Assembly: GCA_017621225.1 (NCBI GenBank)
Contig: JAGATN010000046.1
Span: 1-57,725 of the forward strand
Direction of reading: 5' to 3'
Length of the DNA stretch: 57,725 nucleotides
Source: Muribaculaceae bacterium
Lineage (GTDB): Bacteria > Bacteroidota > Bacteroidia > Bacteroidales > Muribaculaceae
Position 1 is the stretch's first letter. Every line of letters starts with the position of its first letter. The notes below the pieces were generated by a model. The model had not been told where the DNA came from. It saw only the letters and a list, made by a program, of their open reading frames with translations, and searched no databases. The translations under genes and the position numbers were made by a program. This document shows positions 32,901 through 41,149 of this stretch, piece after piece.

Positions 32901-34133
32901 ATGAACGATCAGCAGACAGAAGGACAGCCACAGCAAGAACGACCGCTGAGACCGGCACAGACCGACAAAAAATATTATCGGTTTCTCGTGATGTACCTGG
33001 TGCTTCTCAGTGCATTGGGCTCATTTGTCAACGACATGTATACGCCCTCGCTGCCCGAAATGTCGCGCTACTTCGGCTGCACGGCATCGCAGGCACAATT
33101 GAGCCTCACCTTCGGTATGATAGGACTCGGAATAGGCCAATTGCTGATGGGTCCGATTTCCGACCACTACGGCCGTAAGATTGTGCTGTCGGTATCGCTC
33201 ATAGTCTTCATCACGGCGGCCGTGGTTTCGGTTTTTTCGCCCAATATGACCACGTTTCTTTTTCTCCGATTCGTTCAGGGAGCGGGAGCTGCCGGAGGAT
33301 ATTTCCTGGCCCGTACCATCCCCGCCGACATATACCACGGCCGTGATCTGGCCAAGTTAATGGCGCTAATCGGCGCAGTCAACGGCCTGGCACCTGCTTC
33401 GTCGCCCATGCTCGGCGGAATCATAGCCGATCACGGAGGTTGGAAGGCCGTGTTCATAGTTCTCGCGGCATTCGCACTCTTGGTGCTTTGCATCGCGCCA
33501 AAACTAAAGGAATCGCTCTACAAACAAGATCGCACCACGGTGCCTTGGTACAAAACCATACCCGGCTACCTAAAGCTTATGAAAAACACACCGTTCATGG
33601 TTCACATAAGCCTCAAGGGGTGCGCATTGGGGCTATTGTTCAGCTACATATCGGCGGCACCATTCATATTGGAAATACACTACGGCTTTTCGCAGACCAT
33701 GTACGGCATCATCGTCGGGCTAAACTCTCTGGCGATTGCGGCCGGATCCATGCTGTCGCTACGCTTCCATCCGTTCAAAAACACCGTCATTCCGGCCACA
33801 ATCATATTATTTCCATCGATAATAATAGGAGCTTACGCTCTCTGGCACATACATAGCTTCCTGTTGTTTGAAATATGTTCGATTTCGATGCTGTTTGCGG
33901 GTGGAATGATTTTCAGCGTCACAAACTCACTCGCCATGAACGAGGGGCGAATGCAAGCCGGCGAAGCCTCGGCGCTGCTCGGAGTGGCCGGTTATGTAGT
34001 CGGAGCCATCGTAGCGCCGTTTGTCGGAATCGGGAACATACTTCACAGCACGGCACTCGTATTTCTCGGACTGCTATTGCTTGTAATCATATTTTCAATT
34101 TGGACGTATCGTCTGAAGGCCGACCTCAGTTAA
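32901..34133 (+). CDS. Bcr/CflA family multidrug efflux MFS transporter
   Basis: A 410-residue major facilitator with 12 membrane segments. The Bcr/CflA signature is near residue 48: FVNDMYTPSLPEMSRYFG, then the loop 2-3 motif GPISDHYGRKIVL (near 91) and RFVQGAGAAGGYFLARTIPAD (near 123). These drug:proton antiporters expel chloramphenicol, bicyclomycin or sulfonamides in other bacteria; the substrate here is unknown. The N-terminal 25 residues are a charged cytoplasmic extension. It may be co-transcribed with the winged-helix gene upstream. Confidence 0.88.
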   Translation: MNDQQTEGQPQQERPLRPAQTDKKYYRFLVMYLVLLSALGSFVNDMYTPSLPEMSRYFGCTASQAQLSLTFGMIGLGIGQLLMGPISDHYGRKIVLSVSLIVFITAAVVSVFSPNMTTFLFLRFVQGAGAAGGYFLARTIPADIYHGRDLAKLMALIGAVNGLAPASSPMLGGIIADHGGWKAVFIVLAAFALLVLCIAPKLKESLYKQDRTTVPWYKTIPGYLKLMKNTPFMVHISLKGCALGLLFSYISAAPFILEIHYGFSQTMYGIIVGLNSLAIAAGSMLSLRFHPFKNTVIPATIILFPSIIIGAYALWHIHSFLLFEICSISMLFAGGMIFSVTNSLAMNEGRMQAGEASALLGVAGYVVGAIVAPFVGIGNILHSTALVFLGLLLLVIIFSIWTYRLKADLS

Positions 34134-34162
34134 CCGTCATCACCAACTCTCAATAAAATAGA

Positions 34163-34198
34163 CAATGCCGCGAGTGGATGTTACCACAAACCGCATTG
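34163..34198. terminator. Hairpin between the convergent exporter and SDR genes
   Basis: CAATGC (34163-34168) pairs with GCATTG (34193-34198), and GTGG (34174-34177) with CCAC (34184-34187), separated by an internal loop. It lies between genes that converge at 34133 and 34226. Confidence 0.5.
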
Positions 34199-34225
34199 CC
34201 TACATTTATGGGTATGTTATGAATA

Positions 34226-35014
34226 TTAACTCGGCATCTTGCTTTCATACATTCCGCCGCCGTCGACCATCAGATTTATGCCTGTGATCCACGACGCAGC
34301 ATTACTCATAAGAAACAAGAATGCGTGTGCTATGTCGGCAGGAGTGCCGCGACGTTTCATAACGATAGCGTCGGATATCTTCTTCAACATAGCCGGATCA
34401 TATCCCGCTTCGAGGGTGGCATCGCCATTATCTACCGAACCAATGATAACCACATTGAAACGCACCTCCGGTCCTGAAGCCACAGCCATGCTGTGAGCCA
34501 TGTTTATGAGACCGGCCTTTGCCGTGCTATATTCTATGAACTCGGGCGAAGGGGTGTTGCCTACCATCGAGCCGGAAAACACCACTGACGCATTGCGCTC
34601 CTTACGAAGATAAGGCATACAGAACTTCGTGACATTATAGGCGCTTACGGTGTTAAGTTCGTATGATGCCACCATCTTTTGCGTGTCGGAGCCCCACAAA
34701 GGGGTGGCCTTACCCCAGCCCACATTGTTTACAAGGCCCGAAATTTTGCCAAACTTAGCTATCACGGCATCTACAAGCTTCTTAAGATCATCTTCATTAG
34801 TGGCATCGGCCTTTATGCCTATGCATTCGCTGCCGGTTTCCTGTTGTATTTTAGCCGCTACGGCCTTCACCTTGTCCTCATTAATGTCGGTAAGAGCCAC
34901 ATTTGCTCCAAGCATGGCAAACTGACGCGCGGTCTCGCTGCCGATGGCTCCGGCAGCACCTGTTATAAGAATGACTTTACCTGAAAAGTCAAACAATTCA
35001 TTTGCTAAATTCAT
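34226..35014 (-). CDS. Short-chain dehydrogenase/reductase
   Basis: A 262-residue classical SDR. The cofactor motif TGAAGAIG is at residues 18-25, NNVG near 96, and the catalytic pair Tyr162 and Lys166 lies in YSTAK, with S149 as the likely catalytic Ser (the sequence VVFSGSMVGN). D43 in the LTDIN segment after the second beta strand predicts NAD(H) preference. The substrate is unknown. It follows another SDR by 20 bases on the same strand, so they are co-transcribed and may act on the same compound. Confidence 0.85.
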   Translation of the reverse strand: MNLANELFDFSGKVILITGAAGAIGSETARQFAMLGANVALTDINEDKVKAVAAKIQQETGSECIGIKADATNEDDLKKLVDAVIAKFGKISGLVNNVGWGKATPLWGSDTQKMVASYELNTVSAYNVTKFCMPYLRKERNASVVFSGSMVGNTPSPEFIEYSTAKAGLINMAHSMAVASGPEVRFNVVIIGSVDNGDATLEAGYDPAMLKKISDAIVMKRRGTPADIAHAFLFLMSNAASWITGINLMVDGGGMYESKMPS

Positions 35015-35034
35015 TATTCGTGTATTTTTAGAGT

Positions 35035-35811
35035 TTAATCAAGCGTCTGGTCACCGCCACCGTTCACAAAAAGCACCTGCCCGCTCACCCATGCCGATGC
35101 CGGCGATGCGAAAAATAACACGGCTTGTGCTATGTCGGAAACCTCGCCAAGACGGTGGATGGGCGTATGGCGAAGCATCTTTTCCTGTATCTCGGGCGTC
35201 AGGATGGACGCCAACGCAGCTGTCTTTGTCGCGCCCGGGCCCACATTGTTTATCCTCACGCCGTAAGGGCCGAAGTCGTAGGCAAGGTTGGCGGCAAGAT
35301 GGTTGAGTGCAGCCTTCGACGACGAGTAGACACACATATTGGCCTCCTTGTCGATCGAACTCATGGAGGTGATGTTTATGATGCTTCCATAACCCGATTC
35401 GCCCATCTTGGGCACGGCAAGCTGGCAGAGTCGCCACGGGGCAAACACATTGATGCGATAGATACGTTCCACGTAGCTCAAATCGATTTTGAAGGGATTC
35501 TCTCGGCCGCCGCCACCTAATCCGGCGTTGTTGACGAGGATGTTGACCGTGCCATAATTCTTGACCGTAGTGTCAATGAGGTTTACCAAATCGGCATCCT
35601 CCAACACATTACAAGCCACGGCGATGGCTTTGCCGCCCGCCGCCGCTATTTCGTCGGCCACAGCCTTTGCCTTATCGGCACTTATGTCGCTTACTACAAC
35701 CGATGCCCCCGCCGAAGCAAGGATCTCGCAACATCCCTTACCTATTCCGTCGCCGCCGCCTGTCACCACAGCCACTTTTCCTGAAAGGTCAAAAAGTTCT
35801 TGAATCTGCAT
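35035..35811 (-). CDS. hdhA: 7alpha-hydroxysteroid dehydrogenase-like SDR
   Basis: A 258-residue classical SDR with TGGGDGIG (17-24), D42 after SVVVS (NAD preference), NNAG (94-97), S149 in INITSMSS, and Y162/K166 in YSSSK. It is strikingly close to what I remember of E. coli HdhA over the C-terminal third: LTPEIQEKMLRHTPIHRLGE followed by ASAWVSGQ and GGG near the end, a segment that sets HdhA apart from general SDRs. HdhA oxidises the 7alpha-hydroxyl of bile acids. The steroid specificity is an inference from this resemblance and the presumed gut habitat. It is first in a two-gene operon with another SDR. Confidence 0.75.
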   Translation of the reverse strand: MQIQELFDLSGKVAVVTGGGDGIGKGCCEILASAGASVVVSDISADKAKAVADEIAAAGGKAIAVACNVLEDADLVNLIDTTVKNYGTVNILVNNAGLGGGGRENPFKIDLSYVERIYRINVFAPWRLCQLAVPKMGESGYGSIINITSMSSIDKEANMCVYSSSKAALNHLAANLAYDFGPYGVRINNVGPGATKTAALASILTPEIQEKMLRHTPIHRLGEVSDIAQAVLFFASPASAWVSGQVLFVNGGGDQTLD

Positions 35812-35926
35812 AAGATTAAATTTTTATGTATATAGGATTACAACAAAGGTTGATAGACATGGTTCACGGTTTCGCGTCGCGAACAAGTGCGAACAAGCAT
35901 ATGGGTCGTATCTAATTTTTAGGCGT

Positions 35927-35960
35927 TTTGCCGTTTTAATTGTATATTTTAGTAACTTTG
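35927..35960 (+). promoter_or_regulatory. Promoter of the first sensor/barrel module
   Basis: TTTG (35927-35930), 22 bases, TAACTTTG (35953-35960): both elements match, with spacing slightly long. The start codon follows at 35989. Confidence 0.6.
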
Positions 35961-35988
35961 CGGCTTAAACAGGCTCTATAATAGTCTG

Positions 35989-37671
35989 ATGTTGAATATG
36001 ATTACAATAAATCAGCCATATAAAAATCCGCTTCTTTCGATACTTGCCGTTCTTATTGCGGCGAGCATAGCGGTATCGTGCTCCCATTCGCAAAAGCAAG
36101 CCCAAATTATCTCGGATGCAGAAAGAATTGCTTACGACCATCCTGACAGCGCATTGTCAATTCTCGACATCATTGAGCCATCGGAACTATCAGTTGATTC
36201 GCTGAAAGCTCAATATTATCTGCTTAAGGCTTTAATACACGATAAGCAGGGACATCTTCAGCTATCTGATTCGCTGATTGGATATTCTTCTGACTATTAC
36301 AAACATAAAGATCTGAATCGCGCCATAAAGAGTGCAACCCTTTCGGCGCTATACAATTATTGGGTCAATGGCGACAGGAATGCAATCGTTCAGCTTGATT
36401 CACTGACCAATATTAACAATCTACCCGATAGCCTGACCATATTCCCGCTAAGAAAAAGAGCTTATTGGAGCACAAAGCTTTTTGATGAGAAAGATAATCG
36501 GCCTGTCATAAAAAGATTGATTTCAATAGATAAGGATTCAGCATCGCAGCATCTATATAAATACTGGCTTTACATAGATTATCTGTTTGACGGACAGACT
36601 GATTCATCCCTTATCATACTTGATGAGCTTATTGGTCAGGCCATAAGCTCCAAGTTATCAGAGCATCAATTCAAATATGAATATGAGAAGATGGGAGCAT
36701 TGGAAGAATCAGGTCATTATGCGGAGTGTCTGGAATTGGCCGACAAATTCTTGGAAAAAGCGCCTGGCAATTCCATTAAGCATTACATCTATCTATGGAA
36801 ATCATTGGCATTGCTCAATATGGACAATAGGAATGAAGCAATCCGCGAACTGGCCAAAGCCGATAGCTGCGCCGCTTCAACTTCTGAAAACGAAAAAGGA
36901 TATTACAACAGCTTCTCCTATCTTCTAAATACCGTATTGGATTATCAGAACACAGGTAAGTTGAGGCTTATTCGCATGGCACAGATCAATAATCGTCAAA
37001 AAGACTATCTATTCCGAACGCAATCCCTACAACACGAGGCCGAACAAAGCGCATTTGAAATAGAAAACAGGCGATTGATTCTTAAAGCGAGAAACGACCG
37101 CCAAACCGCCATATTGATCATAGTAGTGCTGGCAGCCATAATCATATCAGGCTCATTATTGTGGTATGCGCTCCACAGGAAACGCAAAGCGGTGGAAGCA
37201 TTGGAACGAAATGAAGTTTTTCAAAAATTAATCGATGAGTCAAATGCCACCGCTACAAACGCCGCGCAAAGCGAGTCGCTACGCCGCGCCATGTTGCAGC
37301 AACTTGGCATCATAAAGATGGTGGCCGAAACGCCCACCGAGCAAAATAGGGATATGCTCCGAAAAATATCTTCGATCGACAGCGATACCCAAGGAGCCCT
37401 TGTCAACTGGGAAAGCGTGTATGCCATAATCGACAATCTGTATTCCGGCTTCTACACCCGACTTCACACCCGACACGGCGACATACTCACAGATAAGGAA
37501 GAACAGATCATCGTGCTTATTTCCGCCGGATTCTCCACCAAAGAAATCAGCGTAATCACGGGACAGACCACTGCGACCATATATGTACGCAAATCATCCA
37601 TTCGAAAGAAGCTCGGAGTGCCCGAAAAAGAGGACATAGTGGCTTTTCTTCGTCAGGAAGACAATGATTAA
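35989..37671 (+). CDS. Membrane-spanning lipoprotein regulator with periplasmic TPR-like domain and cytoplasmic HTH (module copy 1)
   Basis: A 560-residue protein. The N-terminus is a lipoprotein-type signal (LAVLIAASIAVSC, C31). Residues 35-330 are alpha-helical and TPR-like (DSALSILDIIEPSELSVDSL), followed by a coiled coil with the segment SLQHEAEQSAFEIENRRL, one membrane helix at about 372-395 (TAILIIVVLAAIIISGSLLW), and a C-terminal LuxR-type helix-turn-helix near 500-555 (LTDKEEQIIVLISAGFSTKE followed by IYVRKSSIRKKLG). The topology predicted is periplasmic sensor, cytoplasmic DNA-binding output, that is, a one-protein signalling system. It lies 161 bases upstream of a 699-residue outer-membrane barrel gene that is its likely target. 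A shorter paralogue with the same plan heads the second copy of the module at 43206. Confidence 0.8.
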   Translation: MLNMITINQPYKNPLLSILAVLIAASIAVSCSHSQKQAQIISDAERIAYDHPDSALSILDIIEPSELSVDSLKAQYYLLKALIHDKQGHLQLSDSLIGYSSDYYKHKDLNRAIKSATLSALYNYWVNGDRNAIVQLDSLTNINNLPDSLTIFPLRKRAYWSTKLFDEKDNRPVIKRLISIDKDSASQHLYKYWLYIDYLFDGQTDSSLIILDELIGQAISSKLSEHQFKYEYEKMGALEESGHYAECLELADKFLEKAPGNSIKHYIYLWKSLALLNMDNRNEAIRELAKADSCAASTSENEKGYYNSFSYLLNTVLDYQNTGKLRLIRMAQINNRQKDYLFRTQSLQHEAEQSAFEIENRRLILKARNDRQTAILIIVVLAAIIISGSLLWYALHRKRKAVEALERNEVFQKLIDESNATATNAAQSESLRRAMLQQLGIIKMVAETPTEQNRDMLRKISSIDSDTQGALVNWESVYAIIDNLYSGFYTRLHTRHGDILTDKEEQIIVLISAGFSTKEISVITGQTTATIYVRKSSIRKKLGVPEKEDIVAFLRQEDND

Positions 37672-37767
37672 GCCTACGTTTGGAACGTGAAGATCAATAT
37701 TAAGACTTTTAAGACGAGTCACCACTGATATTCAGCACATTACAAGCCGCTAATTAAGATTATTGTT

Positions 37768-37800
37768 TTTGGCATTAAGATCGGTTTAGCCATAATTTTG
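37768..37800 (+). promoter_or_regulatory. Promoter of barrel gene 1
   Basis: TTTG (37768-37771), 21 bases, TAATTTTG (37793-37800) is a consensus promoter 32 bases before the ATG. AGACTTTT at 37703-37710, 90 bases before the -7 box, also occurs twice upstream of barrel gene 2. Confidence 0.7.
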
Positions 37801-37832
37801 CGGTACGAAATCAATAAAATCCGTATCGCAAT

Positions 37833-39932
37833 ATGACAACGAAAAATTTAAAACAAACCATGATGGCGGCAGTCATCATCGCATCGGCCGGCACCATAAG
37901 CGCTTCGGCACAGACCGAACCAACCGACACCATATCGTCTCATGATTTAGGCGAGATTGTGATAGAAGCGCCAAAAGTAATACGCAAATCAGACATGGAT
38001 GTATATCATCCGTCGAAAAGCGCGGTCGACAACTCCAAAAACGGCATGCAGCTGCTCCGCAACCTTATGATACCGACTCTGAACGTAAATGACGCCCTCG
38101 GCTCCATCAGCGCTGCCGGACAATCGGTACAGGTGCGAATCAATGGCAGGGTTGCCACCATCGAACAGGTCAAAGCGCTCTTGCCGGAGACAATAAAGCG
38201 AGTAGAATGGATAGACAATCCCGGTCTACGATATAACGGTGCCAATTATGTGCTTAATGTCATCGTGGCAAATCCGACTCTGGGAGGCTCGCTGATGTTG
38301 CAAACCAAGCAGGCATTGAATCAGAAATGGGGTTATTACCAAGGTGATGCCAAATTTAACGTCGGACGCTCTCAGTGGAATGCGGGCGGTTATTTCAAAC
38401 TAACGGATGAAATAAAAGCTCATCGCGAGTATGAGGAGACTTTCACTTTCGCCGACGGAACCTCGCTGACAAGAAAAGAAACTCCGCGTGGCGGGGAGCT
38501 TGACAACTCGCAGGGTGCAGGATGGCTTTCATATAACTATATCAAGCCCGACACAACCATATTCTACATGTCGTTACAGGCCAATCGCAATTTTTCAGAT
38601 AAGTGGCAATATAAAGGTCTGTTAAGCCTGAGCAACGGAGAAAACGACATAGACCTTATGGATTCACGAGGCAACCTCGGAACCACTCCGTCATTTTCCA
38701 CATATCTCGAACAGCATTTCGCCCACCGTCAGACCCTTGTAGTAGATTTCAGCGCATCATTGTATTCGGGCCACTCCTATTCCGATTACGTCGAGCAATA
38801 TCCCGGCGCGACAGATCTATTAACCGACATTCATACTTACGTCAAGGATCGTAATCAGGCATACGGTCTGGAAGCGAACTACATAAAGCAATGGAGGAGT
38901 TCAAGATTTACTGCCGGAGCATCGTACACCGCAAATCGCAACCGTTCGACATACGAGAACCTCGGCGGCGAGATTTTCCACCAACGTCAGGACAAGGCTT
39001 ATTTCTTTGCCGAATATTTCCACCGCATCAACAAGGTGACCCTGACCGGAGGCATCGGCGCGCAATACACTTCATTCCTGTTCAAGGAAACGAATCAGGG
39101 AAACCATTCATGGAACACCCGACCGCAGGCCACTATCACTTATGCGCCCAATCAGAATCATCAATTCCGACTCAGCTTCACTTCGTGGCAATCAACGCCC
39201 TCGCTCGCCGAGACCAACATCGCGCCACAACAGCTTGACGGATTCCAGTGGCGAATAGGCAATCCCAATCTTAACACATCGTCATCATATATGCTGTCGT
39301 TGCGTCACAGCTACAATTTACCCCGCGTGTCAGGCTCGTTCGGAATCAAGGCATTTACGAGCCCCAATGCCATAACGCCTTATCTTTATTGGGATAACGA
39401 AAAGCTGATAACCTCATACGAAAACAGCAAGGGCTTGCAAAACATAAGTTTCTGGCTTGCTCCGCAGATAGAGGTGGTGCCGACATGGTTTGTCGTAGCC
39501 GGATTCATACAATATACGGCCGAACGAATGGAGGGCAACAACTATAAGCATTACAACCATTGCTGGAGCGGAAATGTCAGTGCCATGGTGACTCATTGGG
39601 GATTTACGCTCGGATTCCAATATGTCAGGGCGCAGCGTGATCTCTGGGGCGAAAAGATTTCATGGGGAGAGGATTTTCCCGTACTCAACCTTTCCTATAA
39701 TTGGAAAAACTGGGAATTTGGCGCCGGAGTCCTACTCCCGTTCGGAAAGTATGACCAAGGCTCTCGTTCACTGAGCAAATGGAACACCAACGAAATGCAC
39801 GCGCGGCTCGACATGCGCATGCCTTATATATCCGTAAATTACAATCTCCAATGGGGCAGGCAGAAAAGAGGCACCAATAAGCTCATCAATGCCGATTCGA
39901 GCGTCAACCAATCAACCGTTGGAGGAAGATGA
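37833..39932 (+). CDS. TonB-type outer membrane beta-barrel protein (module copy 1)
   Basis: A 699-residue exported protein. The signal peptide (AAVIIASAGTISASAQ) is followed by a plug-like domain (about 45-150: LGEIVIEAPKVIRKSDMDVY, then VQVRINGRVATIEQVKALLP, then VEWIDNPGLRYNG) and a beta-barrel of alternating aromatic strands to the C-terminus, as in the outer-membrane beta-barrel family (OMP_b-brl_3) of Bacteroidetes. It is shorter than SusC proteins and lacks the carboxypeptidase-like N-terminal extension and any SusD partner. The ligand is unknown. The neighbouring transmembrane regulator probably senses its cargo or assembly state. A second barrel of nearly the same length follows the second regulator. 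Confidence 0.85.
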   Translation: MTTKNLKQTMMAAVIIASAGTISASAQTEPTDTISSHDLGEIVIEAPKVIRKSDMDVYHPSKSAVDNSKNGMQLLRNLMIPTLNVNDALGSISAAGQSVQVRINGRVATIEQVKALLPETIKRVEWIDNPGLRYNGANYVLNVIVANPTLGGSLMLQTKQALNQKWGYYQGDAKFNVGRSQWNAGGYFKLTDEIKAHREYEETFTFADGTSLTRKETPRGGELDNSQGAGWLSYNYIKPDTTIFYMSLQANRNFSDKWQYKGLLSLSNGENDIDLMDSRGNLGTTPSFSTYLEQHFAHRQTLVVDFSASLYSGHSYSDYVEQYPGATDLLTDIHTYVKDRNQAYGLEANYIKQWRSSRFTAGASYTANRNRSTYENLGGEIFHQRQDKAYFFAEYFHRINKVTLTGGIGAQYTSFLFKETNQGNHSWNTRPQATITYAPNQNHQFRLSFTSWQSTPSLAETNIAPQQLDGFQWRIGNPNLNTSSSYMLSLRHSYNLPRVSGSFGIKAFTSPNAITPYLYWDNEKLITSYENSKGLQNISFWLAPQIEVVPTWFVVAGFIQYTAERMEGNNYKHYNHCWSGNVSAMVTHWGFTLGFQYVRAQRDLWGEKISWGEDFPVLNLSYNWKNWEFGAGVLLPFGKYDQGSRSLSKWNTNEMHARLDMRMPYISVNYNLQWGRQKRGTNKLINADSSVNQSTVGGR

Positions 39933-39962
39933 CAGAAACAGCTTAAACAACCCGAAAACGAA

Positions 39963-39989
39963 GCAACCTCGACGTGATGTCGGGGTTGC
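39963..39989 (+). terminator. Terminator hairpin of barrel gene 1
   Basis: GCAACCTCGAC (39963-39973) pairs with GTCGGGGTTGC (39979-39989), 11 pairs with one G-U. Fifteen bases of it (39974-39988) recur exactly in the hairpin after barrel gene 2. Confidence 0.7.
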
Positions 39990-40040
39990 CTGTCATATAT
40001 GCCTTAGAGGTGGGAGAATCTGCCAAACCGACCTACGTTG

Positions 40041-40937
40041 CTAACGATTATGGTTAAACGAATTGCGATACTGCAACGGAGTTTTTCCCACATGCCGTTT
40101 AAACAGCTGAGAGAAATACGAAAAGTCATCGTATCCCAAGAAAAGAGCAATGTCCTTTATCGGGCTGTCGCTCGAGGCAAGCATTAGCTGTGCCTTCATC
40201 ATCTTTTGCCTTATTATGTATTGTATCGGCGAACAGCCAACATCGCGGTTGAAAACCTTTATAAAATGATCGCGCGACATATAAGCCTCACGGGCTATAT
40301 CTTCGAGCGTAACATTGCCATACATATTCTCGCCGATGTATCTAAGCGCCTGCACGATGCGCTTATCGGCCGACGCGTATCTGGGTTTAGCCGCCGTTAC
40401 GAACCGCGACAACAGCTGATATATGATTCCCGCCGACTCCATTCGGTCGTAGAACGGACGCTCTCTGTTGAGTCTCACGCACTCTATCAGCGAAGTCTTG
40501 TTGTCGTAAATTCGGGGGTCGGAACACTTCAGCCGCATCGACTCATTATTGTCACATATGGTTTCAAACAACACGCGGTCATGCTGTGTGCCGGAGATGC
40601 TGAACGGGAAATCCAGATTGTCAATCAGGCCCGAACCATCCGTGTTATCTTCGTAGATGTGTATGTAATAATGGCTGAAGAACCCCGAACAGATATTGGT
40701 ATGCTTAACAAATGGCGGAACGATGTACATATTGCCCGGAGTAAGGCTATGCAGGCTTGAGCCTTGCATTATTTGCGCCTCTCCTCCGGTGACATAGTAT
40801 ATTCGCGTGAACGGACTGCTAACATCGCTGAAATTCCAGTCGCCGTTATGCACGGCGTGACCCACGTTCAGCATGAGCAACTGTGGCAGCCTGTCGTTAT
40901 GATCCGTTACACCTATCATATCACTTATACGTGGCAT
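40041..40937 (-). CDS. AraC family transcriptional regulator
   Basis: A 298-residue protein from ATG 40937. The N-terminal cupin-like sensing domain (about 25-140, with PFTRIYYVTGGEAQIMQG and LTPGNMYIVPPFVKHTN) is followed by the AraC double helix-turn-helix (about 195-295): VTLEDIAREAYMSRDHFIKV and IKDIALFLGYDDFSYFSQLF. It is divergent from a GH97 glycosidase across 212 bases and is the obvious candidate to control that gene in response to a sugar. An in-frame TTG at 40979 would add 14 residues. Confidence 0.88.
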   Translation of the reverse strand: MPRISDMIGVTDHNDRLPQLLMLNVGHAVHNGDWNFSDVSSPFTRIYYVTGGEAQIMQGSSLHSLTPGNMYIVPPFVKHTNICSGFFSHYYIHIYEDNTDGSGLIDNLDFPFSISGTQHDRVLFETICDNNESMRLKCSDPRIYDNKTSLIECVRLNRERPFYDRMESAGIIYQLLSRFVTAAKPRYASADKRIVQALRYIGENMYGNVTLEDIAREAYMSRDHFIKVFNRDVGCSPIQYIIRQKMMKAQLMLASSDSPIKDIALFLGYDDFSYFSQLFKRHVGKTPLQYRNSFNHNR

Positions 40938-41081
40938 CTGCTTGGCAAAGATTGCAAAGAGCCGATATCCGTAGTGCAAAATAAAGCGAAAAAAGAATCT
41001 GAAACAAATATCTGTCCAAACAATGTCGATTTTATCCTATTAAAACACGAAATTCTCATATCACGATAATTTGCTTTCCAA

Positions 41082-41089
41082 TAACTTTG
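41082..41089 (+). promoter_or_regulatory. -7 box for the GH97 gene
   Basis: TAACTTTG matches TAnnTTTG, 60 bases before the ATG. There is no TTTG at -33, in keeping with a promoter that needs an activator such as the divergent AraC protein. Confidence 0.5.
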
Positions 41090-41149
41090 CATATTGTATC
41101 AACTCGTTTTTACATATTTGTAATCCGATAAAAACTTCATCACAATAAA

